A stretch of 64,000 nt of DNA from CAZCTC01 sp964501335 (GTDB lineage Bacteria; Chloroflexota; Anaerolineae; B4-G1; SLSP01), in the NCBI GenBank assembly GCA_964501335.1, contig CAZCTC010000041.1, positions 1 to 64,000 of the forward strand, given 5' to 3'. The notes beneath the pieces are model-generated. The model was not told where the DNA came from and searched no databases. It was given only the letters and a program-made list of their open reading frames with translations. Positions 8,203 through 16,141 of the stretch are shown here, piece by piece (the stretch's first letter is position 1; every line of letters begins with the position of its first letter). The position numbers and the translations under genes were made by a program.

Positions 8203-8352
8203 TCGCCCTCCTGTTTCCGTGAGATTGGTAAGTATGTACAGACCGCCGGCGGGGGGATTCCTGCCGGCGGAAAAGTCTGAGTGGTTTTGTCATTGTATCC
8301 CCCGTCAGGGGGGCTCCCAAGTGTGAAGTGTCATCATCCTTTGTGTTGATCT

Positions 8353-8847
8353 TCACTTCAAAGCATTTTCAACTTGGGAAAGCCATTGAATCCATTGCAT
8401 GAGGTTTTCAGAGGGGAGATTGACCTGAACCGGGAGGTCGGTTTGCAAATGATAGGTGGTGGAGATGGGGAAATCCATCTGAATGGGAATCTGGGCGGTC
8501 AGTTTGATCGGCAGATCGGCTTGAATGGGGATGGGGATATCCTGTTGGCCCAGTAAGGGGATATCGACGGTGGTGTGAACGACGGTGGAGAGGGGATAGA
8601 CGGTGTCGATGGGGACTTCAAAGGTGCGGCTCAGGTTGACGGTTGTGGAGATGGGGAGAATCTGATCGACGGAGACCTGAGTTTCAATGGGGTTCGCTTC
8701 CAGGGTGCGCAGTTGGGTGCGGATGGTGCCGACGGATTCACGGACCATTTGACGGGCGCTGTTGAGGATGAACAGGCAGATGATGTTGAGGGTGAGTGAG
8801 ATGAGCAATCCGATTCCCAGGACAATCAGCCAGTGTCGTTCTTTCAT
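8353..8847 (-). CDS. Membrane-anchored protein with repeated beta motif
   Basis: This 164-residue protein has one N-terminal membrane helix (about residues 7-30), then a short coiled segment, then about 90 residues built from a degenerate repeat of 8-16 residues with the pattern hPIxxxxPIxxT (for example DIPIPIQADLPIKL, QIPIQMDFPISTT, QTDLPVQVNLP). Alternating hydrophobic and polar residues suggest a beta structure outside the membrane. I do not recognise a named family. It follows the PyrD-like gene on the same strand and is separated from it by a strong hairpin at 8873-8907, so it may be its own unit. A role is not evident. Confidence 0.75.
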   Translation of the reverse strand: MKERHWLIVLGIGLLISLTLNIICLFILNSARQMVRESVGTIRTQLRTLEANPIETQVSVDQILPISTTVNLSRTFEVPIDTVYPLSTVVHTTVDIPLLGQQDIPIPIQADLPIKLTAQIPIQMDFPISTTYHLQTDLPVQVNLPSENLMQWIQWLSQVENALK

Positions 8848-8872
8848 AGTTATGCTCCTGTTTTTTATTAAT

Positions 8873-8907
8873 ATATTTTCGCGCTCCCGAAGGGAGCGCG
8901 AAAATAT
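8873..8907. terminator. 16-bp perfect hairpin terminator
   Basis: Arms 8873-8888 and 8892-8907 (ATATTTTCGCGCTCCC and its complement) around a GAA loop. The A/T flanks make it usable from both strands. It lies immediately after the PyrD-like gene stop. Confidence 0.8.
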
Positions 8908-8910
8908 AGA

Positions 8911-9738
8911 TCAGTTTTTATTCTTCAATTCGGTGGCGATGCGATTGATCAAATCGGGATCGCGCCAGAGCAGGCCGTCGATCTGTACGGCTGCGGCTCC
9001 CAATTCCAGGCAGGTTTGAGCGTCGGCCGGTGAGGCGATGCCTCCGCAGGCAATGATCGGAATTTTCAGGCGGCCGGCATATTGCGAGAGGGTATGGACC
9101 AGCAGCGGGAAGACGGCCGGATCATAAATGCGGCCGCGGATCAATTGGGGAGTGGTCTGGTCGTGAGGCTGCCAGACGGCGGCGCGCAGGGGAGAGGTCA
9201 GTGTCAGGGCATCGACGCCGGCATCGGCCAGACGCGGAGCCAGATGGGCTACGCCGTTAAAGGGCAGGCGGACGATAACCGGGCTGCCGGCGCTGCGAGC
9301 GGCACGCAGCAGGCTCAAAGCTTCGGAACTGCCGGTCTCTTCATCCAAACCCAGCTCAATGCCGGCGATTTGGGGAACGGCTGCAATCATTTCGGCAGCT
9401 TCGACGATTTCGGTGGGGGTGGTGGCGATCAGGTGAAGCAATACCGGCAGGCCCAGGCGGGACCAGACCGGGATGTAACGTTTGAGGATGGCTTTGAGTC
9501 CGGGATTGGGCAGGCCGGTGTGAACGATCCAGGCGTTCTCGCGGGTGGCGAGCCGGGGGCCGTGGGCCGGTTTGCGGGGTTTCAGGCTGACCGGATTGGT
9601 GACCAGGGCGCCGAGGCGACTGTAATCGACCCAATCGCGGTAGGATTCGCCCCAGCCGAAAACGCCGGCCGCCGGCATGACGGGAGCCGGCAGCGGTAAC
9701 CCTTGTTTGTGACGGGGAGCTAATTCAATCCAATTCAT
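8911..9738 (-). CDS. Dihydroorotate dehydrogenase-like protein, active site degenerate
   Basis: The 275-residue protein has the PyrD class 1 TIM-barrel plan. MPAAGVFGWGE near the start, TGLPNPG at the flavin-side loop, IPIIACGGIASPADA and LELGAAAVQID near the C-terminus all align with PyrD. The segment that in PyrD reads N-x-S-C-P-N and binds orotate is replaced here by IELGLDEETGS, so both the catalytic Cys and the substrate Asn appear missing. It is followed upstream in the operon by a PyrK-like gene that also lacks expected motifs. No other pyrimidine gene is nearby. It is probably an FMN-binding oxidoreductase with another substrate, or a non-catalytic relative. Confidence 0.8.
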   Translation of the reverse strand: MNWIELAPRHKQGLPLPAPVMPAAGVFGWGESYRDWVDYSRLGALVTNPVSLKPRKPAHGPRLATRENAWIVHTGLPNPGLKAILKRYIPVWSRLGLPVLLHLIATTPTEIVEAAEMIAAVPQIAGIELGLDEETGSSEALSLLRAARSAGSPVIVRLPFNGVAHLAPRLADAGVDALTLTSPLRAAVWQPHDQTTPQLIRGRIYDPAVFPLLVHTLSQYAGRLKIPIIACGGIASPADAQTCLELGAAAVQIDGLLWRDPDLINRIATELKNKN

Positions 9739-9764
9739 CGTAATTCCGGTTTTGAGAAGTAATG

Positions 9765-9797
9765 ATATTTTCGCGCGCCAAAGGCGCGCGAAAATAT
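9765..9797. terminator. 15-bp perfect hairpin between PyrK-like and PyrD-like genes
   Basis: Arms 9765-9779 and 9783-9797 (ATATTTTCGCGCGCC and its complement) around an AAA loop, nearly the same sequence as the hairpins at 8873 and 34461. Its place between two cooperating genes suggests processing or attenuation more than a hard stop. Confidence 0.7.
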
Positions 9798-9867
9798 AAA
9801 AGTTTTCTGTTTTCCATTTCTTGCATTGTACTTTATCGGTAAAAAGCGTTTGCAGAATGGAAAGATC

Positions 9868-10566
9868 TTAAATTAATTCTAATAAATCGAAGACGGGGCC
9901 GTCGGTGCAGACATGGCGCATGCCCTGGCGTGTTTCCACGGGGCAGATATCACAGGCTCCGACGCCGCAGGGCATGGGAGCCCGTACCAGCGTCTGGGCA
10001 AAGTCGGGAAGCGGGTGTAGTCTTTCAGCGCGAATCCGGGTTGCCAGATCCGGCAGCCGTTCGGCCCGGCAGGCAATCAGAATGCGGCCCGCCCACCGGA
10101 TCAGATTGGAAAGCGGCGGTTCTTCTGCCTCTGTTCCTACCAGGTAGAGTTCCAGGCTGGGCGGAAAGCGTTCCGGGGGAGGCAGCAGGCCGCGGCTGGG
10201 AGCCCAGACGACCAGCGCCGTTTCCGGCGCGGCAGTGGTCAGAGGTAAGAGGGGGGGCAGTTCAGTAGCGTCGGCCAGCAGGAGCAAACGGTGTTCCTCG
10301 CCCAGGCGGAAGCCGCGTCCCAGGGGGCCCAGCATTTCGACGGGGGTGCCGGGAAGCATTTTGCGGGCCGGGTGGCTCATGGGGAGATGGACCGTGAAGC
10401 CGTCGGGGGTCAATGCTGCGGCGAAGAGCGCTTCGCGAACTGGGCCGCCGAGATCGGCCAACATGTAATGGCCCGGGGCTGGGGGCTGCGATGCTTCAAA
10501 ACGCAGCGTCCAGAAGGGCGGCAGGGGAGCGGCTTCGCGGAAGATAGCGGTCTGACGTTTGCTCAT
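9868..10566 (-). CDS. PyrK-like iron-sulfur flavoprotein subunit, degenerate
   Basis: This 232-residue protein has the PyrK order: ferredoxin-reductase-type FAD domain, nucleotide domain, C-terminal [2Fe-2S] domain. The four cluster cysteines are all present in CGVGACDICP and the later HVCTDGPVF. The FAD motif RPxSI and the pyridine-nucleotide glycine loop GGGIGxxPL are not recognisable: the corresponding stretches read REALFAAAL and LADATELPPL. It therefore keeps the electron-transfer cluster but may not bind FAD or NAD normally. It is paired with the PyrD-like gene downstream, and lpdA lies upstream on the same strand. Confidence 0.8.
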   Translation of the reverse strand: MSKRQTAIFREAAPLPPFWTLRFEASQPPAPGHYMLADLGGPVREALFAAALTPDGFTVHLPMSHPARKMLPGTPVEMLGPLGRGFRLGEEHRLLLLADATELPPLLPLTTAAPETALVVWAPSRGLLPPPERFPPSLELYLVGTEAEEPPLSNLIRWAGRILIACRAERLPDLATRIRAERLHPLPDFAQTLVRAPMPCGVGACDICPVETRQGMRHVCTDGPVFDLLELI

Positions 10567-10576
10567 TTTGTTTTTT

Positions 10577-10614
10577 CTGTTTTCGGGCGCCCCCCAGGGG
10601 GCGCCCGAAAATAG
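10577..10614. terminator. Hairpin after lpdA
   Basis: A 17-bp stem (TTTTCGGGCGCCCC and its complement, one G.U pair) with a two-base loop region, in the 52-bp gap between lpdA and the PyrK-like gene. Confidence 0.75.
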
Positions 10615-10618
10615 CAGG

Positions 10619-12016
10619 TTATGAATGAATGGCTTTGCCGAAGACGCCGTGGGCTGCTTCCATCACCACTTCGTTAAGGGTGGGATGGGCATGGACGGTG
10701 GCGGCGATCTCTTCGGGTGTGATGTCGTGGGCGTGGGCCAGGGCCAGTTCGGCCAGCAATTCCGTGGCTTCGGCTCCGACGACGACGGCTCCGACGATCT
10801 TGCCGCTCTCTTCTTCGGCGACAATTTTGACGAAGCCTTCGTATTCGCCCAGCCCCAGTGCTTTGCCGTTGGCGATGAAGGCCGATTTTCCAACTTTGAC
10901 CGTGAGATTGTGTTTGCGGGCTTCCGCCTCGGAGAAGCCGAAGGAGGCCACCTGGGGGGAAGTGTAGGTGCCGCGTGGCACGGATTGCAGATCGAAGGCG
11001 GCGGGGCTATGGCCCGTGTGGGTTTCTACGGCCAGGAGGCCCTGGGCGGAGGCGACGTGGGCCAGCGGCAGCAGGCCGTTGAGATCGCCGATGGCGTAGA
11101 TGTTGGGGATGTTGGTCCGCATCCAGCCGTCGACTTTGACCCAGCCGCGTTCCGTCGCTACTCCGACAGTTTCCAGCCCCAGGTTGTCGCTGTTGGGGCG
11201 GACGCCGATGGCGACCAGGGCGATTTCGGCTTCGAGAAGCTGCTCGCCTTTGGCGCTGCTGACTTTGACCCGGACCCCGTTTTCCGTCGTTTCCAGGCTC
11301 TCGACTTTGGTCGAGGTGAGGGTCTTAATTTTCTGGCGGCGCAGGGAGCGAGCGAGTTCGGTGGCGGCATCTTCGTCTTCGGCGGGGAGGACGTGGTCGA
11401 GCATTTCGACCACCGTGATCTGTGAGCTGTAGGAACTCCAGACCGTGGCAAATTCCAATCCGATCGGGCCGGCGCCGATGATGACAGCGGAGGCGGGGAG
11501 GGTGCGGCGTTCCAGGGCGTGGCGGGCCGTGAGGATGCGGATGCCGTCGGCCGTTACGCCGGGGATCATGCGGGCACTCGATCCGGTGGCGAGGATGATC
11601 CCGCCGGCGGTCAGGGTGCGCGTGCCGCCTTCATTGAGCGTGACTTCAAGGGTGTCGGCGGCGAGGAGTTTGCCCTGGCCCCAGATCACTTCGATGGCGT
11701 TTTGTTTCATCAGGAGGCCGACCCCTTTGACCAGCCGTTCGGAGACCTGGCGGCTGCGAGCGACGGCGGCGCCGTAATCGAGGGTCAAGCCTTCGACGGA
11801 AAAGCCGAAATCCTTGCCGCGTCCGAGCAGGCGGGCTACCTCGGCATTGCGCAGGAGCGCTTTGGTGGGGATGCAGCCCCAGTTAAGGCAGACGCCGCCC
11901 AGATGCTCTTTTTCGATGAGGGCGACATGGAGACCCAATTGGGCGGCGCGGATGGCGGCCACATAGCCTCCCGGTCCGCCTCCCAGGATAGCCAGATCGA
12001 ATGTTTCAGCGACCAT
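10619..12016 (-). CDS. lpdA: Dihydrolipoamide dehydrogenase
   Basis: The 465-residue flavoenzyme reoxidises dihydrolipoyl groups with NAD+. It shows the FAD-binding LGGGPGGYVAA loop at residues 11-21 and the redox disulfide GGVCLNWGC (Cys43, Cys48). The second nucleotide-binding loop GAGPIGLEFA and the C-terminal catalytic HAHPTLNE motif are also present. All key residues are intact and the length is standard. No lipoylated E2 partner is in the window, so the complex it serves (glycine cleavage or a 2-oxoacid dehydrogenase) is unknown. ATG at 12016 follows GAGGAGC. Confidence 0.96.
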   Translation of the reverse strand: MVAETFDLAILGGGPGGYVAAIRAAQLGLHVALIEKEHLGGVCLNWGCIPTKALLRNAEVARLLGRGKDFGFSVEGLTLDYGAAVARSRQVSERLVKGVGLLMKQNAIEVIWGQGKLLAADTLEVTLNEGGTRTLTAGGIILATGSSARMIPGVTADGIRILTARHALERRTLPASAVIIGAGPIGLEFATVWSSYSSQITVVEMLDHVLPAEDEDAATELARSLRRQKIKTLTSTKVESLETTENGVRVKVSSAKGEQLLEAEIALVAIGVRPNSDNLGLETVGVATERGWVKVDGWMRTNIPNIYAIGDLNGLLPLAHVASAQGLLAVETHTGHSPAAFDLQSVPRGTYTSPQVASFGFSEAEARKHNLTVKVGKSAFIANGKALGLGEYEGFVKIVAEEESGKIVGAVVVGAEATELLAELALAHAHDITPEEIAATVHAHPTLNEVVMEAAHGVFGKAIHS

Positions 12017-12128
12017 GGTATGCTCCTCGTAGTTTGTTTTTTATCGGTGCGGTCAGTTTTTGGGGTCTGTAAATTTATAAATTCCCGAATTTTCAGGGGA
12101 AAATGCTTTAAAACCCGGTAAGTTATTT

Positions 12129-12288
12129 TTTACGCCCCCTTAGCGTCCCGCAAAAGGTTTTTGTCGGGTAAAAAGCGACGCGCTGGATGGGAGAGAGAGT
12201 TGTTTTTATTCATCTTTTGGGCGGCTTTCTGAAGCCGCCCAAAAGATGAGCTTTTTTGTGTTTTTCGGACTAATCGCACAGGCGGGAT
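12129..12288 (+). repeat. Two-hairpin interspersed repeat, copy 3
   Basis: GCGTCCCGCAAAAGG, CGACGCGCTGGATGGG, then a hairpin at about 12212-12249 with arms CATCTTTTGGGCGGC and GCCGCCCAAAAGATG. It fills the 273-bp gap between lpdA and cmk. Confidence 0.85.
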
Positions 12289-12290
12289 TT

Positions 12291-12971
12291 TTAGTGGTCC
12301 TGGCTGACCAGATACTCGACGTGGCGGAACATTTCTTCCATCGTCAGTGCGGTGGTATCGAGCAGGACGGCATCGGGGGCGGGTTTGAGTGGGGCCGCGG
12401 CCCGGCTGCTGTCGATCTGGTCCCGCTGGCGGATGTTTTCGAGCACCGTTTCATAGGAGACGGTGGTGTTTTTGTGTTGAAGTTCCTGATAACGGCGCCG
12501 GGCGCGTTCTTCGGCGGAAGCGACGACGTAGAGTTTGAGATGGGCGTCGGGGATGACGACGGTGCCGATGTCACGGCCGACCATGACAACCTGTCCCCGG
12601 GCGGCGATTTCCCGCATTCGTTGGGTGAGGATGTGGCGTACTTCCGGGTAGGTTGAGACGGGCGAGACGGCGGCGTCGACGGCGGGAGAGTGGACTTCAA
12701 GCGAGATATCGTGAGTATCGACGATGACCGTACATTGGCGGCCGTCGTCTTGGGTGGCCGGAGTGACTTCGATAGTCAACTGGCGGGCCAGTTCCGTAAC
12801 GGCCGTTTCATTGTGAATGTTTAAGTCAGCCTGAATCGCGGCCCAGGTGACGGCGCGATAGAGGATGCCGGTATCCAGATAAAGGTAATTCAGAAAACGG
12901 GCCAGGTGGTAACCGATTGTGCTTTTGCCCGATGCTGCGGGCCCGTCGATGGCAATGGTCGAAGGTTTCAC
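12291..12971 (-). CDS. cmk: Cytidylate kinase
   Basis: The 226-residue kinase phosphorylates CMP and dCMP with ATP. The P-loop GPAASGKS is at residues 10-17, YLDTGILYRAVTW contacts the nucleotide, and VMVGRDIGTVVIPDA is the typical RDIGT segment; the lid region REERARRRY-like (EERARRRYQEL) follows. It starts at GTG 12971, which overlaps the TGA of the upstream pseudouridine synthase gene (GTGA), so translation is coupled. The overlap and the missing alternative ATG fix this start. Confidence 0.95.
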   Translation of the reverse strand: MKPSTIAIDGPAASGKSTIGYHLARFLNYLYLDTGILYRAVTWAAIQADLNIHNETAVTELARQLTIEVTPATQDDGRQCTVIVDTHDISLEVHSPAVDAAVSPVSTYPEVRHILTQRMREIAARGQVVMVGRDIGTVVIPDAHLKLYVVASAEERARRRYQELQHKNTTVSYETVLENIRQRDQIDSSRAAAPLKPAPDAVLLDTTALTMEEMFRHVEYLVSQDH

Positions 12972-13837
12972 CCCGAACGTCTCTCCTTACGTTGAGATGG
13001 GCGCGAGTTGCGCGGCGCGGAATCCGGGCGGCGGGAATCTGATGATGAATTATTGCGAGGTCCTGATCCTGAACGGGGCCGGTCGCCGAAGCGTTTCCGC
13101 GGTGCCGGCCCGGCTGATGAATGGAGTCCTTCACCTTTCAGGGCGGCAACTTCTGCCGCGCTGAGATGGCGCCATTGGGCCGGTTGCAGCGCACCCAATT
13201 CGATCGGGCCCATGGCGATGCGGAGGAGGCGCAGGACGGGATAGCCCAGTGCGGCGGCGACGCGGCGTACCAGATGGTTGCGGCCCTCATGGACCGTTAC
13301 TTTGAGCCAGGTTTTGCCCTGATTGGGGGTGTCGGCGAGGACCTGATCGAAGCGGGCGGGCCGGTCGTCGAGGGTGATGCCCAGGCGCCAACGGGTCAAC
13401 ACTTCGGGGGTCGGTTCGCCCTGGACCAGGACGCGGTAGACACGAGGATGCTCATAGCGGGGATGGGTCAGGCGTTCGGTCAGATCGCCGTCATCGGTGA
13501 GTAGGATGAGCCCTTCGCTGTCTGTGTCGAGGCGGCCGATGGGGTAGATGCGCTGGGTGAGGGGGACAAAATCACGGACGGTTTTGCGCCCTTCGGGGTC
13601 ATGGAGAGTGGAGACGACGCCCCGCGGTTTGTTCAGCATGATGTAGGTGTAGTTTTCGGGAAGCCGGATTGTTTCATTATCAACGGCAATGCGTTGGGCT
13701 TCCGGATCTGCGCTGTCACCCAGCTGCGCGATCCGGCCGCCGACGGTGACCCGCCCCTCACGGAGCAGGTCTTCACACGAGCGCCGGGAGCCATAGCCGG
13801 CGCGAGCCAGGATTTTTTGTAAGCGTTCTGTTGCCAT
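12968..13837 (-). CDS. rRNA pseudouridine synthase (RsuA/RluB family)
   Basis: The 289-residue protein has an N-terminal S4 RNA-binding domain (RLQKILARAGYGSRRSCEDL) and a catalytic domain with GRLDTDSEGL, where Asp104 is the nucleophile. The last 55 residues form a basic, Ser/Pro/Arg-rich disordered tail, as in many RluB homologues, probably for RNA contact. It converts a uridine in rRNA to pseudouridine; RluB, RluE, RluF and RsuA cannot be separated by eye, though the tail favours RluB. It is translationally coupled to cmk. Confidence 0.92.
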   Translation of the reverse strand: MATERLQKILARAGYGSRRSCEDLLREGRVTVGGRIAQLGDSADPEAQRIAVDNETIRLPENYTYIMLNKPRGVVSTLHDPEGRKTVRDFVPLTQRIYPIGRLDTDSEGLILLTDDGDLTERLTHPRYEHPRVYRVLVQGEPTPEVLTRWRLGITLDDRPARFDQVLADTPNQGKTWLKVTVHEGRNHLVRRVAAALGYPVLRLLRIAMGPIELGALQPAQWRHLSAAEVAALKGEGLHSSAGPAPRKRFGDRPRSGSGPRNNSSSDSRRPDSAPRNSRPSQRKERRSG

Positions 13838-13873
13838 GGGGGTAATTATAACGCAAGTTGCGGATGATTCAAT

Positions 13874-14608
13874 TTATTTCTGGAGGGCTTCACCACCGTC
13901 AACGACGAGGGCTTCACCGGTGATGAAGTCGGCCTGGAGCAAATAGAGCATAGCGGCGGCTACATCGTCAGGGTGGCCCCAGCGTTTGAGCGGAATGCGT
14001 TGGGTATAGCGGTCAATTCGCTCCTGGGGCATGTCGGGAGGCGGGAGGATGGCGCCGGGAACGATGGCATTGACGCGCACGGTGGGAGCCAGTTCCAGGG
14101 CCAGGGCTTTGGTCATAGCCCAGAGGCCTGCTTTGCCGACGCTGTGCGCCAGATGGTTGGGCCAGACATCGAAGGCGCTGCGGTCGAGGATGTTGATGAT
14201 GGCTCCTTCTCCACGATTGACCATTCCGGGAGCGAGGAGACGGGAAAGCACAAAGGGGCCGTCGAGCAGTGAGCCCAGGACCTGATGCCAGTGTTCCAGC
14301 GTGGTGGTGAGCAGCGAGCCGGCAATCCAGGGGGAGGCATTGTTGATTAAAATATCGATGCCGCCGAAGCGATTTTCGGCGGCAGTTATCATATGGGCAA
14401 TGGCCGTAGGCTGAATAATATCGGCCTGAAAGGTCAGGGTTTGGATCCCGAAGACTTCGGCTTCGCGAGCGGTGTTTTCCGCTGCCTCTCCTGAGTGGTG
14501 ATAGTTGATTACAACATGAACTCCGTTTTGAGCCAGCGCCAGGGTCAGGGCCCGACCTACCCGGACGGCACCGCCGGTGATCAGGGCGACTTTGCCGTTA
14601 AGTTGCAC
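13874..14608 (-). CDS. SDR oxidoreductase, pteridine-reductase-like, Tyr replaced by His
   Basis: The 244-residue short-chain dehydrogenase has TGGAVRVG at residues 11-18, the TGxxxRxG pattern of pteridine reductases, and VVINYHHS after beta-2, which favours NADPH. NNAS (89-92) and the C-terminal FITGEALVVDGG are normal. The catalytic YxxxK motif reads HSVGK (His155, Lys159), so the usual Tyr is missing. It may use His as acid, act on another substrate, or have lost activity. It starts at GTG 14608, right at the stop of the kinase gene upstream (14610), and is probably co-transcribed with it. Confidence 0.85.
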   Translation of the reverse strand: MQLNGKVALITGGAVRVGRALTLALAQNGVHVVINYHHSGEAAENTAREAEVFGIQTLTFQADIIQPTAIAHMITAAENRFGGIDILINNASPWIAGSLLTTTLEHWHQVLGSLLDGPFVLSRLLAPGMVNRGEGAIINILDRSAFDVWPNHLAHSVGKAGLWAMTKALALELAPTVRVNAIVPGAILPPPDMPQERIDRYTQRIPLKRWGHPDDVAAAMLYLLQADFITGEALVVDGGEALQK

Positions 14609-14609
14609 G

Positions 14610-15728
14610 TTAAGCCTGGCGGGTCAGGGGCAGGTGGATAGTAAAGGTACTGCCCTGATCCGGGATGCTGGTGGCTTCGATATCCCCCTGTTGGACGCGG
14701 ATCAGGGCGCGCGAAATGGCCAGCCCTAATCCCAAACCCTGTTGTTCCATGCGATCGCGATCGATCTGCCGGAAGCGTTCGAAGATATGAGGGAGTTCTG
14801 TGGGGGCAATTCCGATTCCCTGGTCGATGATGGCGATACTGAATTCTTTGTCGTCGGCCGTGATTTTGATGGTGACGGTTTTGTTTTTGTTTTTGGGAGA
14901 GAATTTGATGGCGTTTTCGACGAGCCGGCGCAGGGCATCCATCAAGAATGAGCGGCACATCCAGACGGGCGGCAGGTCGGGCTGGACCTCGGCGACCATG
15001 AAGACGCCGCGCTGTTCGGCCTCTGCCCGGGAGAGGACGATGATATCGTGGGCCAGACGCCCGGCATCGTTGTAGGTATTGCCGCTGTTTTGGCATTCTT
15101 CGGCCAGCCGGCCGCTGTCAAGGCGGACCAGGAGCAGGAGGTCTTCGACCAATCGGGTGAGGCGGTCGGTGCCGCGTTTGATGCCGAGCAGGAAGTCCTG
15201 AAGTTCTTCGGGCGAGGCCGAGGAGATATCTTCCAGGGCCAGTTCGGTGTAGCCGCGGACAAAGGTCAACGGGGTGCGCAATTCGTGGCTGAGGATATTG
15301 ACGATTTCCTGTTTGAGTTCGTCCAGTTCGCTTTCGGCCGCTTTGCGGATGGCTTGAGCGCGGCCGAGGCGGGCGCGCACGGCTACCAGGAGTTCCTGGG
15401 GGTTAAAGGGTTTGATGATGTAATCTTCGACGCCTAAGGCTTTGCCTTTCAGCATGTCGTCTTTGGCGCCTTTGGCGGTCAGAAAAATGAAGGGGATCAG
15501 TACCCATTCGGGACGGGCGCGAGTGGCTTCATAGTAGGCGTAGCCATCCATGCGCGGCATCATGATATCGGCAATGATCAGGTCAGGGCGTACCTGTTCC
15601 ATGACTTGCAGGGCCTGTAAACCGTCATTGGCGGTGAGGACGACATAGTCTTCAGCTTCCAGGATATCACGAATGGCATTTTGAATGGGTTGATAGTCTT
15701 CTACCACCAGGATTCGGGGTCCGTTCAT
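14610..15728 (-). CDS. Receiver domain-histidine kinase hybrid
   Basis: The 372-residue cytoplasmic protein begins with a response-regulator receiver domain (phosphoacceptor Asp54 in ADIMMPRMDG, Lys at IIKPFNP). This is followed by a short coiled coil, a HisKA domain with His148 in NILSHELRTPL, and an ATPase domain with LVENAIKFSP and IIDQGIGIAP. An input receiver in front of a kinase suggests it is itself phosphorylated by another kinase, plausibly the GAF kinase 414 bp away. ATG 15728 with an ideal AGGAGG was chosen; the frame stays open to 15854 without family similarity. It has no membrane segment. Confidence 0.92.
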   Translation of the reverse strand: MNGPRILVVEDYQPIQNAIRDILEAEDYVVLTANDGLQALQVMEQVRPDLIIADIMMPRMDGYAYYEATRARPEWVLIPFIFLTAKGAKDDMLKGKALGVEDYIIKPFNPQELLVAVRARLGRAQAIRKAAESELDELKQEIVNILSHELRTPLTFVRGYTELALEDISSASPEELQDFLLGIKRGTDRLTRLVEDLLLLVRLDSGRLAEECQNSGNTYNDAGRLAHDIIVLSRAEAEQRGVFMVAEVQPDLPPVWMCRSFLMDALRRLVENAIKFSPKNKNKTVTIKITADDKEFSIAIIDQGIGIAPTELPHIFERFRQIDRDRMEQQGLGLGLAISRALIRVQQGDIEATSIPDQGSTFTIHLPLTRQA

Positions 15729-15840
15729 GTTTTCCTCCTGCTTTTCCCGGTAACCATGATTGCGATAATTGGCTGTATTGACTGCTTTATTATTGTACTC
15801 GAAAAGCAAATAACTCAAGTCGACAGTAGACGTTTTTTCT

Positions 15841-15945
15841 GTTACGTCCCGCAAAGGACGTTTGTCCGGTCAATGGCGACGCGCTGGATGGGTGGAGAGC
15901 GTTATTTTGTGTGTATTTTCTACTTGGGCAGGTTGTGCGATTGAC
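15841..15945 (+). repeat. Two-hairpin repeat, copy 4 (lacks variable hairpin)
   Basis: ACGTCCCGCAAAGGACG and CGACGCGCTGGATGGG blocks are present, followed by GAGAGCGTTATTTTGTG, but the variable hairpin is absent; a second, complete copy follows at 15957. Confidence 0.75.
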
Positions 15946-15956
15946 TGCCGGCTTTT

Positions 15957-16101
15957 TACGTCCCGCAACGGGCGTTTGCCCGGTCAAAGGCGACGCGCGG
16001 TGCGAAGCAGGTGGAGAGCGTTATTTTTATTCCTATGGGGGGCGGCTTTCTGATGCCGCCCCCAATAGGGGCCTTTTTCCAGATTAACCGCCCAGGTCGA
16101 T
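15957..16101 (+). repeat. Two-hairpin interspersed repeat, copy 5
   Basis: ACGTCCCGCAACGGG, GACGCGCGGTGCGAAGCAGG, then a hairpin at about 16034-16070 with arms CCTATGGGGGGCGGC and GCCGCCCCCAATAGG. Together with copy 4 it fills the 413-bp gap between the two kinase genes, which contains no gene. Confidence 0.8.
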
Positions 16102-16141
16102 AATGGGTTGGATTTATTGGGGTGACCACTTGAATTAAATA

